Assembly: GCA_036564245.1 (NCBI GenBank)
Contig: DATCKU010000110.1
Location: 62,001-126,000 of the forward strand
DNA length: 64,000 nucleotides
Reading direction: 5' to 3'
From: Thermasporomyces sp036564245
Lineage (GTDB): Bacteria; Actinomycetota; Actinomycetes; Propionibacteriales; Actinopolymorphaceae
Made by a program: the position numbers and the translations under genes. Under the pieces are notes generated by a model that was not told where the DNA came from, did not search any database, and saw only the letters and a list, made by a program, of their open reading frames with translations. Below are positions 52,215-61,370 of the stretch, piece after piece. Each line of letters starts with the position of its first letter. Positions within the stretch are counted from its first letter, which is position 1.

Positions 52215-53579
52215 CTAGCGAGGCTCGACGTTCTGGTCGATCATCGCGTTGATCTGCTGCTCCGCCTCCTGCAGCGCATCGATCGGATCGGCCTTGCCCA
52301 GCTCCACGCTCACGAACGCATCGTTGATGAAGCCCCAGAATGCATCCCGGTCGTACACCTGGCCGACCCAGCGCCCGTGCGGCAGCACGGCGAAGGGCAC
52401 CTCGAGGTACGGCGCCTTCTGCAGCAGCTGCGGGTCGTCTTTGAGCTCGCGAAGCGCGGGAACGGTCGCCGTCCTCGCGTTCCAGTCCCGCATGTTGTCG
52501 GTCTGCGCCATGAACTCGATGAACTTCCATGCCGCTTCGCGGTTCTCGTCGGAGGCACCGGCATTGACCACCTCGCCCCACCCCGACTCGGCGGCGAACT
52601 TCACGACGTCACCGGCATACGGCGGCTCGGCGATGTAGGTGAGGTCGGTGAACTTCGGGAAGTTCGCCTTGCCTGCCTCGACGACCCACGGCCCGTGCTT
52701 GGCCATCGCTGCCCGACCGCGGAAGAACATCTCGAACGGATCGCCGTTGTACCACGTGGAGTTGTCGACCTGGTAGCGGGTCACCAGCTCGGTCTCGTCG
52801 ATCCACGCCTGCTGGGCCTGCGAGCTGTGGAAGTTGACGTGCACCCCGTCAGCGTCCCAGTAGTCGCCTCCACGTTGCAGGATCATCGACAGGAACGTGA
52901 ACGTGATCGGGTCGCTCGCGGTGAACGCGAGGCCGACCTGCGTCACCTTGCCCTTCGGGTTGCGCTTGGTGAGTCGCTGACCGGCCTCGACCAGCTCCTC
53001 CCACGTGCTCGGCGGCTCGGTGATCCCGGAGGCCTTGGCCAGCCTGGGATTGAACAGCAACCCGCCGTTCTCGAGGTTGTACTCGTGCGGGATCCCGTAC
53101 AGCTTGTCCTTGTACTGGTATGCGCCGACGGCCGCCGGCCAGAAGCTCTCGGCCGCCTTGCTACCGCCGAGCGAAGCGGGAACCTCGTCCAGCAAGCCGT
53201 TCTTGGCGTACTCCGTCACCCACGTGCCGAACATCTGCTGGATGTCGGCGACGTTCTCCGCACGGTAACCAGCCTGCAGCTTCCGCGAGAAGACGTCGTA
53301 CGGAAAGTGCTGGTAGACGATGTGGACGTCCGGATTCTCCTCCTCGAAGCGTCTGATCATCTCCACGTTGGCCGCGACGAAGGCCGGGTTGTTGTGCGTC
53401 CACCACGTGACGTTGAGCTTTCCCTCGACGGGTTTGGAGACGACCACGCCCTGCTCGTCGTCCCCCTGCTGGTCTGATCCAGAGCCACAGCCGGTCCACA
53501 GGGCAGAGCCGGCGACCGTGGCCGCCCCGAGCCCGAGCGACTGACCGAGAAACCGCCGTCGAGAGTAGGGTCTCGTCAT
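52215..53579 (-). CDS. extracellular sugar-binding lipoprotein (family 1)
   Basis: A 454-aa binding protein. RRRFLGQSLGLGAATVAGSA leads to the lipobox WTGC, combining a twin-arginine signal with lipid anchoring. LNVTWWTHNNPAFVAANVEMI, RRFEEENPDVHIVYQHFPYD, GIPHEYNLENGGLLFNPRL, PSTWEELVEAGQRLTKRNPKG and GRAAMAKHGPWVVEAGK match the SBP_bac_1 family. GGAGGA precedes the ATG at 53579. It lies 50 bp behind the PhyH gene. Confidence 0.9.
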   Translation of the reverse strand: MTRPYSRRRFLGQSLGLGAATVAGSALWTGCGSGSDQQGDDEQGVVVSKPVEGKLNVTWWTHNNPAFVAANVEMIRRFEEENPDVHIVYQHFPYDVFSRKLQAGYRAENVADIQQMFGTWVTEYAKNGLLDEVPASLGGSKAAESFWPAAVGAYQYKDKLYGIPHEYNLENGGLLFNPRLAKASGITEPPSTWEELVEAGQRLTKRNPKGKVTQVGLAFTASDPITFTFLSMILQRGGDYWDADGVHVNFHSSQAQQAWIDETELVTRYQVDNSTWYNGDPFEMFFRGRAAMAKHGPWVVEAGKANFPKFTDLTYIAEPPYAGDVVKFAAESGWGEVVNAGASDENREAAWKFIEFMAQTDNMRDWNARTATVPALRELKDDPQLLQKAPYLEVPFAVLPHGRWVGQVYDRDAFWGFINDAFVSVELGKADPIDALQEAEQQINAMIDQNVEPR

Positions 53580-53629
53580 CACGTCCTCCACGAGGGACGA
53601 GGCGTTCGCAGGTCGCACCTGCGAACGAA

Positions 53630-54391
53630 CTACGGCTGGTGGTCCGCGGGGAACCGGCCTTCGTTGATCTTCCCGAGCCGAGCCGGGTTGAACGTGTAGA
53701 TGATCGCCATGCGGGGAACCGTGCTGCGGTTGAGATCGGAGAAGTGCAGAAGGTACGAGTCGAAGCAGATCATGTCGCCCGCGTTGAGCGGGACCGGAGT
53801 GATCCGATCCTGTGGCACACACGACGGGTCGACCTCGAAATGGCTGCCCTCCTTGAAGGGATGGATGGGCTTGCCGATGTGGCTGCCCGGGACGACCTGC
53901 AGGCAGCCGTTGGTCTCGTCGGCGTCGTCGAGGTAGATGAAGCAGGTCACGAGCTCGTCGGTGTGAGCCCGCCAGCAGCAGCTCCAGTCCTGGTGCCAGG
54001 GATACGGGGAACCTCCTGGCAGCTTGAGGTTCAGCTTGTCCTCGAAGAGCTCGACCGGCTCACCGAAGATGCGCTCGGCAGGCTCGGTGACGGCGGGATC
54101 GCGGGCAAGCTCGGCGAACGGCGGGCTGAGGTCGCTGACCGGCTCGAGCTTGCGGATGACCCCCTTCATGCCTGCCCGGTAGGGCTCGGCCAGGTGATCG
54201 ACCTCCCACTCGATCCGAGCGGCGTATCGCTCGGACTCCTTGGTGCACATCTCGAGCAACCGCCGGGCCTCGCGTCGGAGCTCCTCCACCCGGGAGAGCT
54301 CGAGCACGCCGCGACGGACGACGTATCCGTCTCTCTTGTAGTCCTCGACTAGATCGACATCGACCTGCTGCATGGCAGCGCAACATACCAC
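53630..54391 (-). CDS. phytanoyl-CoA dioxygenase (PhyH)-family oxygenase
   Basis: A 253-aa Fe(II)/2-oxoglutarate dioxygenase-like protein. The metal triad is visible: YPWHQDWSCCWRAH (His-x-Asp) and LLHFSDLNRSTVPRMAI (distal His, with the 2-oxoglutarate Arg). Also DYKRDGYVVRRGVLE and FIYLDDADETNGCLQVVPGSH. First gene of a sugar ABC/GH4 operon, so it may oxidise a modified sugar, osmolyte or methylated compound. The start may be the GTG at 54391 or the ATG at 54373; neither has a clear ribosome-binding site, so a leaderless message is possible. Confidence 0.85.
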   Translation of the reverse strand: MVCCAAMQQVDVDLVEDYKRDGYVVRRGVLELSRVEELRREARRLLEMCTKESERYAARIEWEVDHLAEPYRAGMKGVIRKLEPVSDLSPPFAELARDPAVTEPAERIFGEPVELFEDKLNLKLPGGSPYPWHQDWSCCWRAHTDELVTCFIYLDDADETNGCLQVVPGSHIGKPIHPFKEGSHFEVDPSCVPQDRITPVPLNAGDMICFDSYLLHFSDLNRSTVPRMAIIYTFNPARLGKINEGRFPADHQP

Positions 54392-54399
54392 ATAAGACC

Positions 54400-54412
54400 T
54401 CTTGGTCCAAGA
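54400..54412. promoter_or_regulatory. operator between phyH and gntR
   Basis: TCTTGG-T-CCAAGA is a perfect 6-1-6 dyad, with outer ACC/GGT flanks extending it. It lies 9 bp before the phyH GTG (27 bp before its ATG) and 56 bp before the gntR start, the expected place for divergent autoregulation by the GntR protein. Confidence 0.65.
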
Positions 54413-54468
54413 TGGTCAGAAGGCTCCGCAGAATAGTGGTATCGAGTGGTGCGCTACCCTTTCGTCTC

Positions 54469-55239
54469 ATGATCGACGCATCGCTCCCGCTGCACGAGCG
54501 CGTGCGCAACCGACTTGCGGCCGACATCCTGTCCGGGGTGTACGCCCGCGGCACGCGCCTGCCGAGCGAGCGGGAGCTGTGCACCAGGCTCGGCGTCAGC
54601 CGAGTCACGCTTCGGCGGGCGCTCACCGATCTTTCCAAGGACGGCCTCGTCATCCCCTCGCACGGACGCGGGTGGTACGTCGCGGCCGAGCGCGTGGGGG
54701 AGCCGGCGAACGTCCTGATGAGCTTCTCGGCCATGGCACGGGCACAGCGCCTCACACCGTCGTCGACCGTGTTGTCGCAGCAGGTGCGGCCGGCCGATCT
54801 CGACGAGGCCCAGCAGCTCGGCATCGCACCTGGCGCCCAGATCCTCGACCTGCGCCGGCTCCGCATGCTGGATGGCCTGCCGGTCGCGCTCGACCGCAGT
54901 CGTGTGCCCCTTGCGATCGCTCCCACGCTGGCCGACCAGGACTTCGCGAACGGGTCGCTGTACGACGCGCTGACCGAGGCGGGCTGGCCTCCGCATCGCG
55001 CCGACTACGACGTCGAGGCGCTACCCGCCGACCCGGAGCAGGCCCGGCTACTCGACATCGAGCCGGGTCATCCCTTGCTGGTCACGCGTCAGGTGACCTA
55101 TTCGGTCGAGGGACGCGTGATCGAGCTGGGCGGAATCATCTATCGCGGTGACCGGTATCGCTTCCGAGCCACCCTCCTCGCCCCCTCCGCCGGAGCCGCC
55201 GCGGGAACGGCGGCCCGTCCTGCCGGAGCCACGCGATAG
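54469..55239 (+). CDS. GntR-family regulator, HutC subfamily
   Basis: A 256-aa regulator. The GntR winged helix is at the N-terminus: LPLHERVRNRLAADILSGVYARGTRLPSERELCTRLGVSRVTLRRAL (shown as its parts LPSERELCTR and SRVTLRRAL). A UTRA effector domain follows (about 95-240), with LDEAQQLGIAPGAQILDLRRL and ILDLRRLRMLDGLPVALDRS. The ATG at 54469 (MIDASLPLHERV) fits family N-termini. It is divergent from the phyH-ABC-GH4 operon and probably represses it until a sugar ligand binds. Confidence 0.9.
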   Translation: MIDASLPLHERVRNRLAADILSGVYARGTRLPSERELCTRLGVSRVTLRRALTDLSKDGLVIPSHGRGWYVAAERVGEPANVLMSFSAMARAQRLTPSSTVLSQQVRPADLDEAQQLGIAPGAQILDLRRLRMLDGLPVALDRSRVPLAIAPTLADQDFANGSLYDALTEAGWPPHRADYDVEALPADPEQARLLDIEPGHPLLVTRQVTYSVEGRVIELGGIIYRGDRYRFRATLLAPSAGAAAGTAARPAGATR

Positions 55240-55346
55240 GGCGAGCGCAACCGCGTTCTCAGAGCCCACAACAGACCCGAAAGGCCACGCCTCGACGGGT
55301 CACCTTATGATGCGGGCGTGGCGTCGGCTGATCGAGAGGCAGACTC

Positions 55347-55841
55347 GTGAGTGGAATCGAACGCACGCTCGTCGTACTCAAGCCCGATGCAGTGGCGCGC
55401 GGCCTGGTGGGCCGGATTGTGCAGCGGTTCGAAGACGCCGGACTGAAGATCGTCGGCGCCAAGATGAAGGTCATGGACGCGGAGTTCACCCGCAAGCACT
55501 ACTTCGACATCGAAGAGCGTCACGGCAAGCAGGTCTATGACGCCAACGCGGCCGCGATGCAGCGGGGACCCGTCATCGCGATGGTCTTGGAAGGTGTCGA
55601 CGCGGTCGCCAACGTCCGCAAGCTGGTCGGCGGCACCTATCCCAACGAGGCTGCCCCTGGCACGATTCGGGGCGATTTCGCCCACCACACGAAGGCGTAC
55701 TGCATCGATCAGGACAAGGCCGTCTCCAACCTGGTGCATGCATCCGGGAACCCTGACGAGGCGAAGTACGAAATCGAGCTGTGGTTCGACGCGGACGAGC
55801 TGTTCGACTATCGCACGCTCGCCGAGACCTTCACGTTCTGA
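55347..55841 (+). CDS. nucleoside diphosphate kinase, divergent subfamily
   Basis: A 164-aa NDK-fold protein. ERTLVVLKPDAVARGLVGRI, GPVIAMVLEGVDAVANVRKLVGG and EAAPGTIRGDFAHH match NDK. The active-site His is in NLVHASGNPDEAKYEIELWF. Unlike the usual bacterial Ndk (about 135-140 aa, NVVHGSDS), it has an insertion of several residues before the His (TKAYCIDQDKAVS) and a C-terminal extension ending AETFTF. This pattern is seen in another NDK subfamily. The canonical Ndk may be encoded elsewhere; this copy could be a paralogue or a transfer. Confidence 0.85.
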   Translation: MSGIERTLVVLKPDAVARGLVGRIVQRFEDAGLKIVGAKMKVMDAEFTRKHYFDIEERHGKQVYDANAAAMQRGPVIAMVLEGVDAVANVRKLVGGTYPNEAAPGTIRGDFAHHTKAYCIDQDKAVSNLVHASGNPDEAKYEIELWFDADELFDYRTLAETFTF

Positions 55842-55925
55842 CGCGTCGAGAGACCGCCTTCGGCTGGCGAGGCGCCACTCAGCACGTCGCGTGCGCAACG
55901 ACGGATCAGCTCCTCGCACCACGCG

Positions 55926-56795
55926 TCACGTCTGCAGCAGAGCAGCGAGCTGCTCGGCGTTGGTCTGCGCATAGTCCCGGTAGCAGTTGTTCATGATCAC
56001 GTGCGTGGTCTGGGTCTGGCTCGCGAGGTGCTCGAGTCGCGGCACCCAGTCGCGCAGCTCGGCTTCGGAGTAGCGGTAGCCGAATCGCTCGTGGATGTCG
56101 CGACTCGTCCACGTCCGGCTGTGCCCGTGGAAACGGACGACGGCGAGGTCGGCCGTTGCCGCCGTGACAGGAGGAACCGAGTTGCGGTAGCCCTGCGGCA
56201 TGTCGACGCAGACCAACGGCACGCCGTGCGAGGCAAGGAAGTCGAGCGTCTCCTTGCGATTCTCCTCGCTCAGCCAGCTGGCATGACGAAACTCCACACA
56301 TGTCGGGAACGGGTCACACCGCGCCTGAACCTCGAGGACGTACCGCTTGTTCGCCCGGTTGAGACCGAACCAGGGCGGGAACTGGAACAGCACCGCGCCG
56401 AGCTTCCCGGCATCGTGCAGCGGCGCCAGCGCGGCGAGAAACCGTGACCACACGACGTCCACGGTCTGCGGGTCCACGTCCTTGAGGTAGAGGGTCGGCT
56501 TGTCCGTCTCGGGTCGCACATCCCGATAGAGTGCGTCCGGCCGGGTCGGATGCTGGGTGAGAAGTGAGAACGCCTTGACGTTGAACGTGAACCGCTTGGG
56601 CGTACGACTGACCCACAGCACGCTGTTGCGCTCGTTCGGCGGCGTGTAGTAGCTCGAGTCCACTTCCACGATCGGGAACTTCGTGGCGTAGTAGCGCAGC
56701 CGCTTCTCGGCCGTATCCGCGCTCGGCGGGTACCAGCCGGAGGCCAGCAACGCCTTGTCGGTCCACGACGACGTGCCCACCAGGATGCAGGCCAC
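55926..56795 (-). CDS. DUF72 domain protein
   Basis: A 289-aa protein of the YecE/DUF72 family, a TIM-barrel-like fold of unknown function. ILVGTSSWTDKALLASGWYP, YYATKFPIVEVDSSYYTPPNE, FQFPPWFGLNRANKRYV and VEFRHASWLS are signature segments. C-terminal HVIMNNCYRDYAQTNAEQL is also conserved. Single gene, convergent with the NDK gene. Confidence 0.9.
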   Translation of the reverse strand: MACILVGTSSWTDKALLASGWYPPSADTAEKRLRYYATKFPIVEVDSSYYTPPNERNSVLWVSRTPKRFTFNVKAFSLLTQHPTRPDALYRDVRPETDKPTLYLKDVDPQTVDVVWSRFLAALAPLHDAGKLGAVLFQFPPWFGLNRANKRYVLEVQARCDPFPTCVEFRHASWLSEENRKETLDFLASHGVPLVCVDMPQGYRNSVPPVTAATADLAVVRFHGHSRTWTSRDIHERFGYRYSEAELRDWVPRLEHLASQTQTTHVIMNNCYRDYAQTNAEQLAALLQT

Positions 56796-56905
56796 GATTG
56801 CGATTCAACCAGGTGCCCTGCGTCGACGCCCACCACACGACGGGTGTGTGAGCTACCACGGCGAATGCGTCGTTTCCACCAGCCTGGGCAGCTTGGGTCG
56901 CTTCG

Positions 56906-58153
56906 TCATCGTCTGGGCAGTGTTGCGACGGGCCCGCACACGAACTGGTTCCACTTACGGACGGCATCCGCGGCGCACGCCGCTCGGAGCACCGCGAAAC
57001 CAGGTCGTCGGGTGAGCGGCCCGGCGTCCGATCCGCCCACGACCACGAGAACGACTCGGCCGAAGCGTCGCCGTTGCGTCGCCAACCGGGTGAGAAGACC
57101 TGGCTCGTCCCCGGTGACGACGACGAGGCTGCCGCCTGGCGGAGCGCGCTCGATGAGCTGCAACAGACCGAGCAACCCGTGGTCGTCGCGCGAGCCGTCA
57201 TCACGTACCTGGCGTAGCGCGGCGAGCCGATCGAGCACGCTGTATCCCCCGGCCTGCGACACCGCCGCCTTGTCTTCGCCGAGCGCTTCGAAGCTCACCG
57301 CGTGCCCGACCCGACTCGATGCGGCGACGATGGAGGCCACGACCTCGACTGCGTCCTCGAAGGCCTCGGGTTCCAGGGACGAGGTCCGGGTGTCGAGCAC
57401 GATCGAGACCGTGGGCTCGTGGGTGTCGACGTGCTCGTGGACGACCAAGCTGCCGGTACGAGCCGTCGTACGCCAATGGATGTGGCGCGGATCGTCGCCC
57501 GGTTGGTACTCACGAAGCGACGAGAACGCCAACGACCCGCGCTGCACCTGATCGTCAAGCCGGCCCTCGAAGTCGGGCACCATCCCCACGGGCAGAGGTC
57601 GTACCTGGTGGATCCGCGGATGGATCCAGAGCCGAGTCGTGCCCGCCAGCGTCGCCGATCGGGCAAGGAGGCCAAGCGGATCGCGGCGATCCGACCGCAA
57701 CGGTCCCAGCGTCACGAGCCCTCGATGGCTCGCCTCGATCGGGTACCTCAGCTCCCGTCGCTCACCTGGCGGAATCGGCGTGACCGGTACGGCGAGCCGC
57801 CTGCCGTCGTCATGCGGTTGACCTGCCAGCTCGTCCACCGCGTCGAAGCTGGCACTGGCGAGCCTGCCCCGGTTGACGATCTCGAGTCGGCTCCACGCCG
57901 GTTCGCCGACCGGCGTACGGTCGGGCGTGACATCGCGGCGCGCCGAAAGCCGCGGCGAGGCCGCCACGAAGCCCAGTGCCGCCGCGAGTGCCGTGAATCC
58001 GGCGACTCCCAGACCGGTCAGGGTCGGCCAGCCCAACCCCAGCCCGCTCCCGACGAGTGCGGCCGATCCGACGGTGACCGCCACACCACTTCTCGTCATG
58101 CGCAAGCGCCGGGAGCTTCGCACCGTGCGTGCCATCTCAAGACGCCGCCTCAC
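56906..58153 (-). CDS. DUF58 domain membrane protein
   Basis: A 415-aa protein. Two membrane segments (AVTVGSAALVGSGLGLGWPTL, GVAGFTALAAALGFVAAS) precede a large cytoplasmic or outer region. DUF58 is marked by REYQPGDDPRHIHWRTTART, a phosphate-binding-like, vWA-related fold (TVSIVLDTRTSSLEPEAFED). DUF58 proteins usually accompany MoxR ATPases. The GTG start at 58153 overlaps the moxR stop by GTGA. Confidence 0.9.
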   Translation of the reverse strand: MRRRLEMARTVRSSRRLRMTRSGVAVTVGSAALVGSGLGLGWPTLTGLGVAGFTALAAALGFVAASPRLSARRDVTPDRTPVGEPAWSRLEIVNRGRLASASFDAVDELAGQPHDDGRRLAVPVTPIPPGERRELRYPIEASHRGLVTLGPLRSDRRDPLGLLARSATLAGTTRLWIHPRIHQVRPLPVGMVPDFEGRLDDQVQRGSLAFSSLREYQPGDDPRHIHWRTTARTGSLVVHEHVDTHEPTVSIVLDTRTSSLEPEAFEDAVEVVASIVAASSRVGHAVSFEALGEDKAAVSQAGGYSVLDRLAALRQVRDDGSRDDHGLLGLLQLIERAPPGGSLVVVTGDEPGLLTRLATQRRRFGRVVLVVVGGSDAGPLTRRPGFAVLRAACAADAVRKWNQFVCGPVATLPRR

Positions 58154-59145
58154 TCACTTGGTGCGGGAACCGGCACCGCGCGAAGCACCTGGCTCAGCAC
58201 GTCGGAGACCTTGGCGCCACGAAGCTCAGCCTCGGGATCGAGCAGGAGCCGATGCTGCCACACGGGCTCCACCACCGCCTTCACGTCGTCCGGCGTCACG
58301 TATCCGCGCCCCTCGATCGCAGCCCACGCCTGCGCGACACGTAGCAACGCGAGACTCGCTCGTGGGCTCGCACCCAACAAGAGCTCGGGGCTCTGCCGGG
58401 TGGCATGAGCAAGCCGGGCGACGTACTCGGCGACCGAGGCCGCGACGTGGACCCGGCTCGTGTAGGCCACCATCCAGGAGACCTGCTCCAAGCTCACGAC
58501 CGGATGAAGGGCAGGCGGTGCGCCCGAGCTCGCGCGCCCCACGAGAATCGCCTGCTCCGCCGCAATGTCCGGGTATCCGATCGACAGCCGGATCAGGAAC
58601 CGGTCGAGCTGCGCCTCCGGAAGCCGGTACGTCCCCTCCATGTCGATGGGGTTCTGCGTCGCCATCACGAGGAACGGTTGCGGCATCGGATGCGTCTTGC
58701 CGTCCGCGGTGACCTGCCGTTCCTCCATCACTTCCAGCATGGCCGACTGGGTTTTCGGCGACGCGCGATTGATCTCGTCTGCGACCACGAGGTTGCCGAA
58801 GATCGGACCGGGACGGAACTCGAACTCCCCCGTCCGCTGGTCGTACACCGGCGTCCCCGTGATGTCGCTCGGCAACAGGTCAGGCGTGAACTGGATTCGC
58901 TGCCAGGTCGCGCCCTCGATCGATGCAGCAATGGCTTTTGCGAGCGACGTCTTTCCCACACCCGGCACGTCCTCCACCAGGAGGTGCCCTCCAGCGAAGA
59001 GACACGTGAGCGCCTGCCGCACCACGTGCGGCTTGCCGTACAACGCCTGTTCGACGTTCGCCTGCAGGGCGGCCGAGACCGAGGCGAAGTAGCCGGCGGG
59101 GTCTCCCGCGGTCTCCGTGGGAGCGGGGTTCGCGGTCGCGGTCAT
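58150..59145 (-). CDS. MoxR-family AAA+ ATPase
   Basis: A 331-aa chaperone-like AAA+ protein. HLLVEDVPGVGKTSLAKAIA is Walker A, LVVADEINRASPKTQSAMLEVME Walker B (shown from NLVVADEINRASPKTQSAML), and FLVMATQNPIDMEGTYRLPE sensor I with LPEAQLDRFLIRL. ATG at 59145 follows GGAG and overlaps the upstream stop by ATGA. MoxR, DUF58 and transglutaminase genes are widely clustered and are thought to work on protein or complex maturation. Confidence 0.95.
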   Translation of the reverse strand: MTATANPAPTETAGDPAGYFASVSAALQANVEQALYGKPHVVRQALTCLFAGGHLLVEDVPGVGKTSLAKAIAASIEGATWQRIQFTPDLLPSDITGTPVYDQRTGEFEFRPGPIFGNLVVADEINRASPKTQSAMLEVMEERQVTADGKTHPMPQPFLVMATQNPIDMEGTYRLPEAQLDRFLIRLSIGYPDIAAEQAILVGRASSGAPPALHPVVSLEQVSWMVAYTSRVHVAASVAEYVARLAHATRQSPELLLGASPRASLALLRVAQAWAAIEGRGYVTPDDVKAVVEPVWQHRLLLDPEAELRGAKVSDVLSQVLRAVPVPAPSE

Positions 59146-61370
59146 CGGATTCTCCTTGTCAACGGGCGAGGATCGAGGGCCGAGAGCACCCGGCGGCCGA
59201 GCGACGAGTGGTCGCGGAGCCAGCCACGCGTTCCATCGGCATGCCGCCATGCCGCGGAGGCATCCGCATCGGTCACCGGCGTCGGTGCGAACGCGGCACG
59301 GTCATGCAGCACGGCAAGCGCGGGAAGCGAGGCGTCGGGATAGTCGTCGAAGTCCGGTCGTTCGGGGAACGCACGCGGGTCGCGCAGGCGCTGCCGGGCA
59401 GCGAGGACGACTTCGCGCGGGGTCTCGCTTGCCTGCATGCGTACGCCGGATTCGAGCAACCGGTCGGTCACCTCGCGCCAGGCCGCGATCGTACGACGTT
59501 GCGGATCCGCGATCCGCCTGCGCCGGCTCCGGCGTATGCGTTTCACCAACGGCACGACGATCGCGTAGCCGGCGGCCAACGCCGCCACACCGACGACGGA
59601 ATACCGGACCGCCGACCAGACCTCCCAACCTCCAACCGGGCTTGTTGAATCGGGCCGCCTGTCCGCCGGTGGCGCCGCCGTCTTGGTCGGCAGGGCTTCG
59701 GACGTACGAGAGGGCGTGTCCGGTCGCGGCGTCGTCGTGGGTTCAGGATCCGGCTCGGCGGTCGAACGCGGCGTCGGTTCGTACGCGATCCATCCGATGT
59801 CGCGGAACTCCACCTCCGGCCAGGCGTGGACGTCGCGCCCGGTCACCCGGACCTCGCCGCGTTCCCCCGGATCACGCGGCCGGAACCCCACGACCACGCG
59901 GGCGTTGTAGCCCAACGCTCGGGCGAAGACGGCGAACGCGCTCGCATACTGCTCGGCGGTGCCGCCCTTCTTTCGGATCAGTCGTTCGATCTGGTAGATG
60001 CCATGCCCGGTTGGCGGTTCCTGCGATGCGACCACGGTGTAGGGCTCCGAGCTGAAGTACGCCTCGAGCCGGGCCAGCGCATCCGCGCCGAACGCACCGG
60101 CCGTCGCCTCGGTCGCTTCGGCGACCAGATCGGGCGGCAGCGTGGGCCGCTCGGTCTCCGGCAACGGGACCGGCGTCGCCGCGGCACGCTGCGCTTCGGT
60201 CGGGGCGTTCACCACGCTCGTCACCGTGTAGTCGCGCGGGATCTCGCGGTCGTCCGGAAACACCACGTCGCCGGTCCGCTCGTTCACGCCGAGGTCACTC
60301 ACCGAGATCTCGACCGGACGCCCGGACGACACCACCCAGCCCAACGGGCCGGGCTGGACGATGTGCACACGCTCGACGACCTTGCGGGTCGCGACCCGTC
60401 CCGCTTCCAGGGGGAGCGTGCGACCAGCCCGCCGGTACACCGCATCGGTGGTCCAGTACTGACCATCGAACCGGTCGAGCGTGACGTATCGCAGCCGCCT
60501 CGGCGCGTCGCCGGCGACGGTCGACACGTCGAACTCGAGCGGAAGCCATCCCGACCGCATCGCCGCGAACTGCTGCAGCGGTGTCACCGCCTGTCTCGGA
60601 CGCACCGGTTGCGGCACGATGTCGCGGGCTCCTATCGGGTCGGCCCGACCGACCGGCGTCAGCAGACGCGCACCCACCCCGCTGGCCACGCCCAGACTCG
60701 CCAACATGACGACAGCGACGCCGAGAAATCCCACCCGCCGCACCGTCACACCGGTCGCCGAAACGGCGGGGCCGACCGAGCCGGAGCGCTGCCCACGGGC
60801 CCGGACTCTCGACACGATCAGCAGGGCGCCTGCGCCCACCGCCCACGCCGTGACCAGCAACGGCCTGCCCGGGACAGACTCACCGCCACCGACCTGGCTA
60901 TCGGTGAGGTTCGCGACGTCAGCGGTCAGGGCGAGCCCCGACACCAGCAGGACGAGTGGCGCGAGCATCGGCACCAGAGGCCACGGACGACGAAGTGCCG
61001 GCTCCACGCCGCCGACGGCGGCGAGCCCGGCGAGCGCCACGACCGTCGCGTACTCGGGCCCAGCCGGCTCGATCGGCAAGGCCGTCGTCAGCAGCCGGCG
61101 CGGCCCCGCCGCGACGTCCCAGCCGGGAGCGACCACCAGCGCGACGTAGCACGCGAGCACTCCGCACTCGGTGGCAAGTCGGTTCACGGGAAGCATCCGG
61201 GTCCACGCCGACAGCACGAGCGCGGTCACCGTCACCACGACGACTGCTCCCGCCACGGGCAGAACGAAGCGAGGCTCGGTGACGGAACCTGTGTGAGAGA
61301 ACGCCGGCGCGAACGTCGTACTCGAAAGCACCGCCAAAGCCGCCGCGAGGACGGCTGCCACATGCCTCAC
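59142..61370 (-). CDS. transglutaminase-like (TgpA-type) membrane protein lacking the catalytic Cys
   Basis: A 742-aa protein: about six N-terminal hydrophobic segments (residues 1-240), an outer region with the transglutaminase-like core at about 460-560, a Pro-rich linker with one more span (YSVVGVAALAAGYAIVVPLV) and a DUF4129-like cytoplasmic tail. The core reads KKGGTAEQYASAFAVFARAL, then ARVVVGFRPRD, RDVHAWPEVEF and WIAYEPTPR. In active members the position of the Ala in GTAEQYA is Cys and EPTP is DPTP, so catalytic Cys and Asp are replaced while the His remains. GTG at 61370 overlaps the kinase stop. Confidence 0.88.
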   Translation of the reverse strand: MRHVAAVLAAALAVLSSTTFAPAFSHTGSVTEPRFVLPVAGAVVVVTVTALVLSAWTRMLPVNRLATECGVLACYVALVVAPGWDVAAGPRRLLTTALPIEPAGPEYATVVALAGLAAVGGVEPALRRPWPLVPMLAPLVLLVSGLALTADVANLTDSQVGGGESVPGRPLLVTAWAVGAGALLIVSRVRARGQRSGSVGPAVSATGVTVRRVGFLGVAVVMLASLGVASGVGARLLTPVGRADPIGARDIVPQPVRPRQAVTPLQQFAAMRSGWLPLEFDVSTVAGDAPRRLRYVTLDRFDGQYWTTDAVYRRAGRTLPLEAGRVATRKVVERVHIVQPGPLGWVVSSGRPVEISVSDLGVNERTGDVVFPDDREIPRDYTVTSVVNAPTEAQRAAATPVPLPETERPTLPPDLVAEATEATAGAFGADALARLEAYFSSEPYTVVASQEPPTGHGIYQIERLIRKKGGTAEQYASAFAVFARALGYNARVVVGFRPRDPGERGEVRVTGRDVHAWPEVEFRDIGWIAYEPTPRSTAEPDPEPTTTPRPDTPSRTSEALPTKTAAPPADRRPDSTSPVGGWEVWSAVRYSVVGVAALAAGYAIVVPLVKRIRRSRRRRIADPQRRTIAAWREVTDRLLESGVRMQASETPREVVLAARQRLRDPRAFPERPDFDDYPDASLPALAVLHDRAAFAPTPVTDADASAAWRHADGTRGWLRDHSSLGRRVLSALDPRPLTRRIR

